Source of the DNA: Candidatus Saccharibacteria bacterium UBA6040
Lineage (GTDB): Bacteria; Patescibacteriota; Saccharimonadia; Saccharimonadales; Saccharimonadaceae
Direction: 5' to 3'
DNA length: 64,000 nt
NCBI GenBank assembly: GCA_002429245.1
Contig: DIZA01000006.1
Coordinates: forward strand, 302,651-366,650
Below, piece after piece: positions 52,649-60,950 of the stretch. The notes under the pieces are model-generated. The model was given only the letters and a program-made list of their open reading frames with translations. It searched no databases and was not told the DNA's origin. The number at the start of each line of letters is the position of its first letter. Position 1 is the first letter of the stretch. A program made the translations under genes and the position numbers.

Positions 52649-52927
52649 CTAGAAGTTTGATAACTCTGAGTCGAGCTGGCTAGAGTCTGGACTATTGTCT
52701 GGGTTTGTTTGATCTAGGACTGACTGCGCCTTATCAAGGTCAGAGGTTGAAGTGATGCTGGGTGCGGCCGCAACGTCAGTAGCTGTCGCTGATTGACTTG
52801 TTGTAGCGGTAGTTTTAGGGTGGCTGTTGTTATAGAAAGTGTACCCCAAGAAGCCGATGACGCCGAGGATAACGATAACAATCACTACTTCGATAATTGA
52901 GAAGCCTTTTTGACGGAAGGTATTCAT
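52649..52927 (-). CDS. Short type IV prepilin
   Basis: 92 aa with a classic prepilin N-terminus, FRQKG|FSIIEVVIVIVILGVIGFLGY, followed by a Thr/Ser/Asp-rich extracellular tail. Starts 2 nt after the stop of the upstream secreted gene, so same operon. Too short for a globular pilin domain; perhaps a minor pilin. Confidence 0.8.
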   Translation of the reverse strand: MNTFRQKGFSIIEVVIVIVILGVIGFLGYTFYNNSHPKTTATTSQSATATDVAAAPSITSTSDLDKAQSVLDQTNPDNSPDSSQLDSELSNF

Positions 52928-52929
52928 AA

Positions 52930-53556
52930 TTAGTTACTTCCTTTCGAGGTATCAGTGGTTGATGGTGTTGTCGTAGTTTGTTGGACGGATTTCACCCCTA
53001 CGATAAGGTTTTTGACTGCAGTCTTATAGTCGTTAAGTGCAGTGATCTCTGCTTTGAGGTTATCTTTAAAGGTTGCTGCGACGCTTTTAGGGTCAGTGCC
53101 ATCGCACGTAAAGGCTGTGCTGGAGGACGTAATGGTCTGAACCGCAGTTTGTGCGAGAGCTTTCTTGGCCGCTAGGTCAGCGACAAGCGCATCGTAGGTA
53201 CTGATTGTCTTGCCCTTTTGCGTATAAAAAGTCTCGGTTTTATCGGCGATCGAACTGAACAAGGCTAGCTGTTTCTGACCGCGGTCTGAAAGACGGCTCA
53301 TAATATTCGTAATGGCAGTTTCACGGTTCTGGCAGGCCTTGAGCTTTGCATCGCTCAATCGTGTTTGAGCGTTAGCCTTTGCATCCGCAGCTTTTTGTTC
53401 GGCCTGAGCTACTTGGTCGGTTGCGGTAGTTTGTTGGTTTGTTGTTTGCGTTTCTGCATGTGCATTAGATGTTGCGACGGCGAATGCAGGTGTCGCAATA
53501 AAGACGAGTACAGATGTGCTGATAGCGAGAATGCCTGTTCTTCTTAATAGACGCAT
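52930..53556 (-). CDS. Secreted helical protein, pilin operon
   Basis: 208 aa. Signal peptide (LLRRTGILAISTSVLVFIAT, cleavage near AFAVA), then a Gln/Ala/Lys-rich coiled coil (AEQKAADAKANAQTRLSDAKL) with two Cys, and a Thr/Ser tail. Repeatedly paired with a short prepilin in CPR-like genomes, as here. Function unknown; likely pilus-associated. Confidence 0.7.
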   Translation of the reverse strand: MRLLRRTGILAISTSVLVFIATPAFAVATSNAHAETQTTNQQTTATDQVAQAEQKAADAKANAQTRLSDAKLKACQNRETAITNIMSRLSDRGQKQLALFSSIADKTETFYTQKGKTISTYDALVADLAAKKALAQTAVQTITSSSTAFTCDGTDPKSVAATFKDNLKAEITALNDYKTAVKNLIVGVKSVQQTTTTPSTTDTSKGSN

Positions 53557-53591
53557 ATAATTTTTCCTTACCGTTTAATAGTACTTCTAGC

Positions 53592-53730
53592 TTATGCTTC
53601 GGCTATAGGGATGTCAATATCGGGCAGATTACCTGATAATTGAAATGCCTCGATAGCATCACGGAATATCATATCGTCTTGTGATTGCTTGGCACCAAAT
53701 AAATACCTCAACCATCGGTTGGGGTATTTT
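53592..53730 (-). pseudogene. Decayed gene tail, copy B
   Basis: An open minus-strand frame through LFGAKQSQDDMIFRDAIEAF ending in IPIAEA*. Shares DDM.FRD.IE.FQLSG with copy A at 51688. No start or N-terminal domain. Confidence 0.4.
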
Positions 53731-53733
53731 ATT
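53701..53733. terminator. Strong hairpin upstream of the HAD gene
   Basis: AAATACCTCAACC ATC GGTTGGGGTATTT: 13 bp with one G-U, T-rich on both sides. Confidence 0.7.
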
Positions 53734-53748
53734 TGCTATGATAAGTGA

Positions 53749-54354
53749 ATGATAAAAGCATTCCTCTTCGATTACGACGGCGTCATGACTACAGGTGTCC
53801 AAGACGGTGTTCCTGCATCCAGACTTGCCGATAAAATCGGTGTAACCCAGGAGAAAGCTTCCGAGTGGATAGCGACCATATGGAATCCGTACTCTACGGG
53901 TGCCATGAGCGACGAGGACGCCTGGTTTGAAATCGAGAAGCAGTACGGCAAACCGATTAGTCCCGAACAACGAGATATCTGGTACAAGTGGGAGGAACTC
54001 ATGCCATTACTTGAAATGATTGAACTCGTGAAGGAGCTAAAAACTAAAGGTTATACGGTCGGGCTACTATCGAATGTTTTCCCGGTAACAGCGCAACTGA
54101 TTCGTGAGAATGGTGGCTATCAGGGCTTCGACTTCATCGTTCTTAGTTGCGAAGCAGGGGCAAGGAAGCCCGACCCGAAAGTATACGAAACTGCTTTGGC
54201 TCAACTAAAAGACGTAGACGTCAGTGAGGTTATTTTCTTAGACGATAGAGAACGATGCATTGAAGGTGCTGAGAAACTTGGCATTAAAGGCATACATGTT
54301 ACTGATCACGGCAAAGCGATTGAAGAAGTCCATCAGCTAACTGCTATACTATAA
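53749..54354 (+). CDS. HAD-family hydrolase
   Basis: 201 aa. Motif I DYDGVMTTG (Asp nucleophile at residue 8), motif II LLSN, motif III Lys in ARKPDPKVY and motif IV FLDDRERC. Cap of the helical type. Similar to phosphoglycolate phosphatase/haloacid dehalogenase-like enzymes; substrate not predictable. TATGAT lies about 8 nt before ATG. Confidence 0.85.
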   Translation: MIKAFLFDYDGVMTTGVQDGVPASRLADKIGVTQEKASEWIATIWNPYSTGAMSDEDAWFEIEKQYGKPISPEQRDIWYKWEELMPLLEMIELVKELKTKGYTVGLLSNVFPVTAQLIRENGGYQGFDFIVLSCEAGARKPDPKVYETALAQLKDVDVSEVIFLDDRERCIEGAEKLGIKGIHVTDHGKAIEEVHQLTAIL

Positions 54355-54361
54355 AATAATT

Positions 54362-54937
54362 ATGAAAAATTACTTCCTTACTGCCAAAGAATACGTCGCA
54401 GATCATAAAAAACAATTTATCACTTGGGGATCGGTCGTACTCGGCACCGCTTTTGTTGTTGTTGGGCTCGCATTATTCTCATATAACACGCCAAAAGAAC
54501 CAGCAGTTGTCTATGAGCCAGCGACTGCGTGTGAATTATTCACACTTGATGATGCGAAGACGTTCCTTGGCAGTCAGACAATTAATGGTGTTGTCACTGC
54601 ACCAATTCAGGCAGGTAACGTCGCCGATAGCAAATGTGGTTATTCTGATGGCAAGGCTGACACGGCTCATGCGGTCGTGATTGCATTAGCTGTTCGGTCA
54701 GGCATTAACGATCAGGGGATCGCAGCGAATAAAGATGGGTTTGCAACAGGTAAAGCGACTGCGGGAACGCAAACAGTTAATGACTTAGGTGATGCAGCAT
54801 ACTTTAACCCAGCGAACGGCCAACTTAATATTCTGAAAGAAAGTACCTGGATTATTTTAAGCTATGGTCCTGGCGCGGATTCTTCGAATAATAGTCTTGG
54901 AGACACCATAAAAGTCGCAAAGAAGCTTTTCGAGTAA
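54362..54937 (+). CDS. Membrane-anchored extracytoplasmic protein
   Basis: 191 aa. One TM helix (residues 20-40) after a basic tail, then an extracytoplasmic alpha/beta domain beginning ACELFTLDDAKTFLG with a second Cys (SKCGYSDG). This resembles DUF3558-type lipoprotein domains but without a lipobox. Follows the HAD gene by 7 nt, though it has its own TATACT. Confidence 0.65.
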   Translation: MKNYFLTAKEYVADHKKQFITWGSVVLGTAFVVVGLALFSYNTPKEPAVVYEPATACELFTLDDAKTFLGSQTINGVVTAPIQAGNVADSKCGYSDGKADTAHAVVIALAVRSGINDQGIAANKDGFATGKATAGTQTVNDLGDAAYFNPANGQLNILKESTWIILSYGPGADSSNNSLGDTIKVAKKLFE

Positions 54938-54942
54938 TGAAG

Positions 54943-54986
54943 AAGGCTCCTCCCCGTACCACTTTCGCGGTACAGAGAGGAGCCTT
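54943..54986. terminator. Long hairpin between convergent genes
   Basis: AAGGCTCCTC..GTACC pairs with GGTAC..GAGGAGCCTT. Strong stem, no long T-run. Confidence 0.7.
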
Positions 54987-54998
54987 AGCTTACTGGCG

Positions 54999-55217
54999 TC
55001 AGTGACGACGCCAGGGCTGACCGTTCTTGGTCAGTCGAAAGCGGTACTTCCCACCTTCTTGCCAAATCGGCTCAATCGCAATGCGAGGGCCGAAGCGGTG
55101 AAGGGTCATTGCTACTCCGCCGAGTACGAACAGGGCGAGAGCCAACCAGCTCAACTGCAGAGCGAGGGCGGAGCCGGTCAATGCAAGCGTTCCGCCTGCG
55201 GCAATCGGTTTATACAT
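54999..55217 (-). CDS. Small membrane protein behind the glycosyltransferase
   Basis: 72 aa from ATG 55217. Two TM helices (about 5-22 and 26-42) and a basic soluble tail (QEGGKYRFRLTKNGQPWRRH). Starts 29 nt after the glycosyltransferase stop, same GC-rich codon style. Unknown function; probably a partner. Confidence 0.55.
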   Translation of the reverse strand: MYKPIAAGGTLALTGSALALQLSWLALALFVLGGVAMTLHRFGPRIAIEPIWQEGGKYRFRLTKNGQPWRRH

Positions 55218-55246
55218 GTGAATCCAATCGTTTGTAACGGAAGGGG

Positions 55247-56380
55247 TTATGTTGGGACCCAATGTCCCTTTTTTCCAGCGATGCACTTCAAAAGTGCAGC
55301 GAAGAAAATCATGCAGAGCAGAATACTGTACAACTGCTCGACGAGGATTCCTGCGAAGATACGAGCTTTCCAGCCCATACCCCACACGCTGTAGACCCGC
55401 TCGACAATGACAAGCACTGTGAGCGAGATCCAAAACGGTGACCAGGTGATGGTTGCGCCGCTAAAAATCAGCAACGCCATGAGGCTGACGTACAAGAAAA
55501 AAGCAAGAACCGAGACGAGAAGTCCGGCCTGCTGCTTCCAGTACACAAGCTTCATATACCATGGCATACGAAGTCCGAACGCCCGGAGGTTCCAGAGCGC
55601 ACCAAGATACCAGCGATCACGCTGGTTCCAAAGTGCACCGAGGCTCTCCATGACGTCGGTTGTGGTTGTCATCTCCGCGGGGGAGATGCACTCGTATCCA
55701 CACGCAAGGAGGGCGAGAGTGATCTCGTTATCCTCCGTCAGGCTGAACGTGTCGTAGAAGCTATCTCCTTTGGGGAGGGTTCTTCCATCACGCGACGCCT
55801 TCACGGTTCTCAGCGCTTTCACGCTGAAGAGGGTACCCGTTCCGCTAAGAACGAACGCCCTCTCACCGTTGCGAACGATGTCCTTGCGGTAGCGGTAATA
55901 TTCCATCTGTTGCAAGGTGCCGATCGTGCTGTTGCTTTCACGGCCGATGAATGCGCCACCGACGCCACCGACGCTTTCTTTAAGTCGGCTTGTGGCCGTC
56001 TCGATGAAGGTGTCGGAGAGAGTGGTGTCTGCGTCCATGATCAAAACTGCATCATGGTTTCGCAGATAGCGCATTACATAGTTCAGCGTGAGGTTCAGTG
56101 CCCCAGCTTTCTTTTGCTTGTTGGGCTCTGCAACGAAGACATCCGCACCGCTTGCACGGGCGACATCCTCCGTCCCATCTCTGCAGTTATTAGCTGCGAC
56201 GATGATTACCGTTGGCTGGACCGTTTGAGCGTGAACGCTCTCGATCGTGGCCTGGATGGACGCTGCTTCGTTGTAAGCGGGGATGATTACGACAATACGT
56301 CGCTCGGATCGTGGAACACTTTTGAGTTTACGCCGAATGACACTTCTGTCATCGACGGGAACTCCCATTACGTGGCTCAT
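55247..56380 (-). CDS. Family 2 glycosyltransferase, membrane type
   Basis: 377 aa behind AAGGA. GT2 domain (VVIIPAYNEAASIQATIESV; the nucleotide-sugar DxD as MDADTTL; TEDNEITLALLACGYE; QRDRWYLGAL as the Q-x-x-RW motif), then several TM helices (about 275-370). This is the hyaluronan/cellulose/PNAG synthase-like class. It probably makes or exports a surface polysaccharide. Codon use is GC-rich (GAG, CTC, GCG, ACG), unlike its neighbours, suggesting transfer. Confidence 0.88.
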   Translation of the reverse strand: MSHVMGVPVDDRSVIRRKLKSVPRSERRIVVIIPAYNEAASIQATIESVHAQTVQPTVIIVAANNCRDGTEDVARASGADVFVAEPNKQKKAGALNLTLNYVMRYLRNHDAVLIMDADTTLSDTFIETATSRLKESVGGVGGAFIGRESNSTIGTLQQMEYYRYRKDIVRNGERAFVLSGTGTLFSVKALRTVKASRDGRTLPKGDSFYDTFSLTEDNEITLALLACGYECISPAEMTTTTDVMESLGALWNQRDRWYLGALWNLRAFGLRMPWYMKLVYWKQQAGLLVSVLAFFLYVSLMALLIFSGATITWSPFWISLTVLVIVERVYSVWGMGWKARIFAGILVEQLYSILLCMIFFAALLKCIAGKKGHWVPT

Positions 56381-56513
56381 GGTTTCCTTAGGGTCGAAGT
56401 TGTAAGGGGAAATACATTTTTAAGCTTCTTGCTCAAGACTATTACTAATCGAGCAGTCTATTATTATACACTAGCAGTATTAAAAAGTCAATACCTTGTT
56501 ATCTGTTAATAAG

Positions 56514-56690
56514 TTAACGAATTGTTTCAACGTAAATTCTATTAACACCAAGTACGGCAGCACCGACGTTGCTTGGACCGGGCGTCCACATAAAGGTATT
56601 TCGTTGATATAACGACGACTGCAAACTAATGGGGCAGCAGAGAGCTTTGTTCCGTCAGACGAACCCAACTCTGGCGGCATGATGACAATG
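56514..56690 (-). pseudogene. Frameshifted gene tail upstream of the glycosyltransferase
   Basis: One minus frame reads MPPELGSSDGTKLSAAPLVC, and another reads NTFMWTPGPSNVGAAVLGVN to a stop at 56514. Together they look like one C-terminal domain broken by a frameshift. Family not recognised. Confidence 0.35.
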
Positions 56691-56715
56691 GGCGTTGGTA
56701 TCTAATTAACTCTGG

Positions 56716-56721
56716 TATAAT
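56716..56721 (+). promoter_or_regulatory. -10 box TATAAT of the tRNA-Cys/tRNA-Leu pair
   Basis: TATAAT ends 11 nt before tRNA-Cys. A possible -35 TTGGTA lies 15 nt further upstream. Confidence 0.55.
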
Positions 56722-56732
56722 ATGTCGGTAAT

Positions 56733-56806
56733 GGCGCGTTGGCGGAGCAGTTACGCAGCGGTCTGCAAAACCGCGTAGACGGGTGCAACTCCCGTACGTG
56801 CCTCCA
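56733..56806 (+). tRNA. tRNA-Cys(GCA) with altered 18-55 contact
   Basis: 74 nt with U73 and CCA encoded. Acceptor GGCGCGT/ACGTGCC, anticodon stem GCGGT/ACCGC, loop CTGCAAA. The D-loop reads GAGCAGTTA (A18 G19) and the T-loop TGCAACT (G55), so the usual G18-U55 contact becomes A18-G55 while G19-C56 is kept. Confidence 0.93.
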
Positions 56807-56824
56807 TAATATTGAACGGTTCAT

Positions 56825-56911
56825 GCGCGGATGATGGAATCGGTAGACATGAGAGACTTAAAATCTCTTGGCCGCAAGGCCGTGCGGGTTCAAGTCCCGC
56901 TCTGCGCACCA
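56825..56911 (+). tRNA. tRNA-Leu(TAA)
   Basis: 87 nt with long variable arm and CCA encoded. Acceptor GCGCGGA/TCTGCGC, anticodon stem AGAGA/TCTCT, loop CTTAAAA. It lies 18 nt after tRNA-Cys and is probably co-transcribed. Confidence 0.95.
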
Positions 56912-56920
56912 CGTTTTTGA

Positions 56921-56945
56921 AACTCGGTTTTTGGCCGAGTTTTTG
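56921..56945 (+). terminator. Terminator after tRNA-Leu(TAA)
   Basis: AACTCGG / CCGAGTT stem followed by TTTT. Confidence 0.8.
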
Positions 56946-56991
56946 TTATACTATAAGCAGTAATTAAGCTAATGAGACAAGGGGAAATATA

Positions 56992-57555
56992 ATGGTAGCA
57001 ATTTGGATTATCGTTGCAGTTGTCGTCTTGATCGCCCTATTTATAGGGGTGACATATAACGGCCTGGTGACGCTACGTGTTCGTGTTGACGAAGCCTGGA
57101 GTGATATTAACGTACAACTAAAGCGACGTTTGGATCTGATTCCAAATCTTGTTGAAACCGTTAAGGGCTACGCAGCACATGAAAGCGGTGTCTTTACCGC
57201 AGTGACTGAAGCTCGCGCAAATGTCATGAATGCCAAGGGTGTCAAAGATACTGCAGCTGCTGAAAATCAATTCGAGGGAACCTTGAAGAGTTTGTTCGCT
57301 GTCTCAGAAGCATACCCAGACCTAAAGGCAAATCAAAACTTCCAAGATCTTCAAGCCGAACTTGTTGACACAGAAGACAAGATCCAAGCATCACGTCGTT
57401 TCTACAACTCTGGTGTCCGTGACCTTAATACCAAGATTCAAACCTTCCCAAGCAACATCATTGCCTCAATCTTTCACTTCGTGGTTCGTGAGTTCTTTGA
57501 AGTCGATGAAGCGGAACAAGCTGCTGCTAACAAACCAACTGCAGTTAAATTTTAA
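56992..57555 (+). CDS. lemA: LemA family protein
   Basis: 187 aa with an AAGGGG RBS. One N-terminal TM helix (residues 3-22), then the LemA helical domain (YNGLVTLRVRVDEAWSDINV, QLKRRLDLIPNLVETVKGYA, ASRRFYNSGVRDLNTKIQTFPSNI). Periplasm/exterior-facing helical bundle. First gene of a LemA-membrane protein-HtpX cluster, a common arrangement. Confidence 0.95.
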   Translation: MVAIWIIVAVVVLIALFIGVTYNGLVTLRVRVDEAWSDINVQLKRRLDLIPNLVETVKGYAAHESGVFTAVTEARANVMNAKGVKDTAAAENQFEGTLKSLFAVSEAYPDLKANQNFQDLQAELVDTEDKIQASRRFYNSGVRDLNTKIQTFPSNIIASIFHFVVREFFEVDEAEQAAANKPTAVKF

Positions 57556-57583
57556 CGCATCTTTAAGACCGTAGCATACTAAC

Positions 57584-58999
57584 ATGTTGGGCGCATTTCT
57601 CTTAGGGCAAATTCCTCTCTTTGTAGAGGAGCTTGCTCGTGGAGGCGGTGGCGGTTCTGGAGGAGGCGGTGGCGGTGGTTCCGGTGGATCTGGCTCAGGT
57701 GGCGGTGGAATACTGTACGTTGTCGGACTTGCTGGCTACATCCCTATGCATTTTATTGCGTCTCAGCTGCGAAAGTATCTGTATAAAAATCACTGGCTTA
57801 CTGGACAAATCATAGGATGGGTTATCGGAGGACTCGTCGCGTTTGTTTCAATCCTCTTTATATTTGTCTTTCATTCTTTTCTTATCGCATTCTATGTCAA
57901 TGTCCCTATCGCTATCGGTGCATTGATCGGAACGGCTTCAGGATTGAACGCATGGTATTCAAAAGTGAGCCAAAGTTCGAAAATTAAAAACGCTTTAGCG
58001 GTCGCAGCCAGCAAAGATTATGTTTGGAACGAAGCTAATCTTATCAAGTACGTTCAAGGTATTTTTTATAAGTTCCAACAAGACTGGACGAAGTTTGACG
58101 CTGCATCGATGGCGAAGTACATGTCACCAAATTATTTGAATCATACAACTTTGATGTTGGCGGCTTTAAAGGGCGCGCATCGTGTCAATAATGTTATGAA
58201 TCCGCAGATTATTACTTCGGCTATTGTGGCTGCAAATGATTCTGCGAATAATGATGAGGACTCCTTCGAAGTTGCCTTTACGGCGAGGGCGGATGATCGA
58301 CTGTATGACGACCGAAACGATGCGCTCCTGTTTAGGGACCCCAGTACGTTTACCGAGTACTGGCGTTTTATTCGTCACGGCAACGATTGGTTGTTCGATG
58401 GTATTCGCCAGGCGACGCAAAGTGAGACGACAACAAGTTATGCAATCGCGCAGTTCGCTCAGCAAAACGGACTATATTATTCAGCAGACTGGGGTTGGTT
58501 ACTGCTACCTGCTGATGGCTACCTTTTTAGTCATGGTAAGTTTGGAACATCCGACATTAATAATCACGTCATCGGCTATGTGAATAACGTTCTGACGCAG
58601 TTATATACGTACACACCAAACCCAAATAGTGGTTCAAGTTTTTCGCTCGATCAATACCTTGTCGTACAAACTAACGTTCCTAAAACGTATGGTCGTATTT
58701 TGGTCCGTCGCCGATCAAAGTTTATTAATTGGCCCGTCAAAGGCTTAACCCAGGTCAAGATGGAGTGGGGCGAGTTCAATAACATGTACGATGTCTTTGC
58801 GAGCGATCTTGAACGGGTCACGAGCTTTGAACTTTTAAACCCAGCCTTTATGGCTAATCTTCGCGACCTTCCGTTCGAAGTAAATATTGAAGTCACCGAC
58901 AATGTCGTCTATCTATTTACAAAAGGGAAGACAGATATCAGCACATACACAGCCCTCTATGATATCGTCTTAAAAGCACACAAAGAAATGAAGCTCTAA
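57584..58999 (+). CDS. Membrane protein with Tim44-like and DUF3137-like domains
   Basis: 471 aa. A Gly/Ser-rich stretch (residues 20-46), two TM helices (about 47-125), a Tim44-like domain (about 150-280, IFYKFQQDWTKFDAASMAKYM) and a C-terminal DUF3137-like domain (about 390-471, MEWGEFNNMYDVFASDLERV, FELLNPAFMANL). Lies between lemA and htpX, suggesting a common envelope-maintenance module. Function unknown. Confidence 0.75.
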   Translation: MLGAFLLGQIPLFVEELARGGGGGSGGGGGGGSGGSGSGGGGILYVVGLAGYIPMHFIASQLRKYLYKNHWLTGQIIGWVIGGLVAFVSILFIFVFHSFLIAFYVNVPIAIGALIGTASGLNAWYSKVSQSSKIKNALAVAASKDYVWNEANLIKYVQGIFYKFQQDWTKFDAASMAKYMSPNYLNHTTLMLAALKGAHRVNNVMNPQIITSAIVAANDSANNDEDSFEVAFTARADDRLYDDRNDALLFRDPSTFTEYWRFIRHGNDWLFDGIRQATQSETTTSYAIAQFAQQNGLYYSADWGWLLLPADGYLFSHGKFGTSDINNHVIGYVNNVLTQLYTYTPNPNSGSSFSLDQYLVVQTNVPKTYGRILVRRRSKFINWPVKGLTQVKMEWGEFNNMYDVFASDLERVTSFELLNPAFMANLRDLPFEVNIEVTDNVVYLFTKGKTDISTYTALYDIVLKAHKEMKL

Positions 59000-59020
59000 T
59001 CTGTTATAATAGAGGTAATA

Positions 59021-59899
59021 ATGTACAAAGCGATTGCCGCAAATAAACGAAATACGTTGCTGATTATGGCTGTTTTCGTGGCGCTCATTAGCGCAATTGG
59101 ATGGGCGATTAGCTATTTCTACGGCAATCAGTCAGTTGTTTACTGGGTCATCGGCGGCGCTGCATTATATGCAATCATCCAGTATTTTCTTGCCGGTACA
59201 CTAGCAGTTGCAATGACTGGCGCACAAGAAATCCAAAAGAAAGATAACCCTCGTTTGTTCCGTATTGTCGAGAATCTTGCGATAACACTTGGTATTCCGA
59301 CGCCACGAATCTACATTATTGAAGATCCTGCTCCGAACGCCTTTGCAACAGGTCGTGATCCAAAACATGCGATCGTTGCTGCAACGACGGGTATTCTCGA
59401 AATTATGGATGATCGCGAACTCACTGCTGTTATGGCGCACGAAATGGGACATGTCCAAAATTACGACATTCGTGTCAGTATGATTGCATTCGGACTGGTG
59501 AGCGCGATTGGTATTCTTTCGGATATCGTGATGCGGATTATCTTTTTTGGTGATGATCGACGTGAAAACAATACGAACCCGATTCTTCTTGCCTTTGGGC
59601 TTATCGTCGTTATCCTTGCGCCAATTATCGCCGCGATCGTGCAACTGGCAATTAGCAGACAACGCGAGTATCTTGCAGACGCAACTGGTGTCATGACGAC
59701 GCGTGATTCTGAAGGGCTGATTGACGCACTGAAGAAACTCGAGACGTACGGTCGTCCAATGAAGCGCCAAAACACATCAGCTGCACACATGTTCCTCAAC
59801 GATCCACTCAAGCCTGGTATTTTTTCACGACTATTTAGTACACACCCACCACTTCCCGAACGTATAAAGAGGTTACAGGCAAATGCCGCGCAATTCTAA
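59021..59899 (+). CDS. htpX: Membrane metalloprotease HtpX (M48)
   Basis: 292 aa. Four TM helices, zinc site HEMGH (in MAHEMGHVQNYD, about residue 143) and the third ligand Glu in SRQREYLADATG. Degrades misfolded membrane proteins. TATAAT upstream; its end overlaps the next gene by 17 nt. Confidence 0.96.
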   Translation: MYKAIAANKRNTLLIMAVFVALISAIGWAISYFYGNQSVVYWVIGGAALYAIIQYFLAGTLAVAMTGAQEIQKKDNPRLFRIVENLAITLGIPTPRIYIIEDPAPNAFATGRDPKHAIVAATTGILEIMDDRELTAVMAHEMGHVQNYDIRVSMIAFGLVSAIGILSDIVMRIIFFGDDRRENNTNPILLAFGLIVVILAPIIAAIVQLAISRQREYLADATGVMTTRDSEGLIDALKKLETYGRPMKRQNTSAAHMFLNDPLKPGIFSRLFSTHPPLPERIKRLQANAAQF

Positions 59900-60950
59900 G
59901 AAAGTACCACTGACGAGAAAAGAACGATTTATCAAAGTCGTCAAAAAACCGTTTGTTGCAATTAATAAGCGAACGACAACGTACCTTAGTCGTCGCGCGC
60001 ATCGGAGCTTTCGATTAACGAGACGCCGCGATTACAAACGATCGCTACAATTACCTGGATATATTGCATTCACGCGATCGGTAAATAAGACGCTATGGCA
60101 GCATCGTAAAACGTTTATCTGGCTGGCTGTTGTATATGCGATCCTCACAAGTATTCTTGTGGGAATTGGATCTCAAGATACGTACTCAACGTTAGTATCG
60201 ACATTGCAGGATACTGGTTCCCAAATATTTCAAGGTAACCTCGGTGAGCTTGGTAAAGCAGGGTTACTGTTCATTTCGATTGGATCATCCGGTATATCGG
60301 CGACGCCAACCGATGCGCAGCAGATATACATTGTGATACTAGGGCTTCTTATTTGGCTGACGACAGTGTGGCTACTTCGGAATCTACTCGCCGGACACAA
60401 GGTAAGGATGCGTGACGGACTGTATAGTGCGGGCGCGCCGCTTGTTGCAATATTGCTTGTTGCGCTCGTCTTTGTCCTGCAACTTCTTCCACTGGGACTC
60501 GCAGTGATTGGGTATTCAGCCGCAAGCTCAAGCGGGCTTCTTAATGGTGGCGTTGCGGCGATGCTGTTCTGGATCGCCGCTGCACTACTCGCTATAACGT
60601 CGTTATATTGGGTGACGAGTACGTTCTTTGCGCTTATCATTGTGACGTTACCCGGGATGTACCCTGGCATAGCTTTGCGAACAGCGGGTGACATGGTCGC
60701 ATCAAGACGCATTCGAATCCTTCTCCGTATTCTCTGGATGCTCTTCATGATTATTGTCGCAGCCGCCATCGTCCTTATTCCAACCATTTTGATTGATACT
60801 GGATTAGCCCATATCTGGCCGGCTGTCGAGAAAGCTCCCATTGTTCCCGTTATGTTGATGCTGTCTGGTGTCGTTTCATTTATCTGGGGCTCAAGTTATA
60901 TATACTTGCTGTACAGAAAGGTAGTCGATGACGATGCAAAGCCAGCCTGA
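59883..60950 (+). CDS. Polytopic membrane protein, unknown function
   Basis: 355 aa. Very basic N-terminal 75 residues (KKVPLTRKERFIKVVKKPF; RRAHRSFRLTRRRDYKRS), then six TM helices. No family recognised; the basic cytoplasmic tail could bind RNA or nucleic acid, or lipid headgroups. Overlaps htpX (17 nt) and ligA (23 nt), so it is translationally coupled to both. Confidence 0.7.
   Translation: MPRNSKKVPLTRKERFIKVVKKPFVAINKRTTTYLSRRAHRSFRLTRRRDYKRSLQLPGYIAFTRSVNKTLWQHRKTFIWLAVVYAILTSILVGIGSQDTYSTLVSTLQDTGSQIFQGNLGELGKAGLLFISIGSSGISATPTDAQQIYIVILGLLIWLTTVWLLRNLLAGHKVRMRDGLYSAGAPLVAILLVALVFVLQLLPLGLAVIGYSAASSSGLLNGGVAAMLFWIAAALLAITSLYWVTSTFFALIIVTLPGMYPGIALRTAGDMVASRRIRILLRILWMLFMIIVAAAIVLIPTILIDTGLAHIWPAVEKAPIVPVMLMLSGVVSFIWGSSYIYLLYRKVVDDDAKPA

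Noticed and set aside
53659..53970. 103-aa minus-strand frame over the HAD gene start
   Set aside because: Antisense to conserved HAD motif I; the decayed tail seen there is in a different frame.
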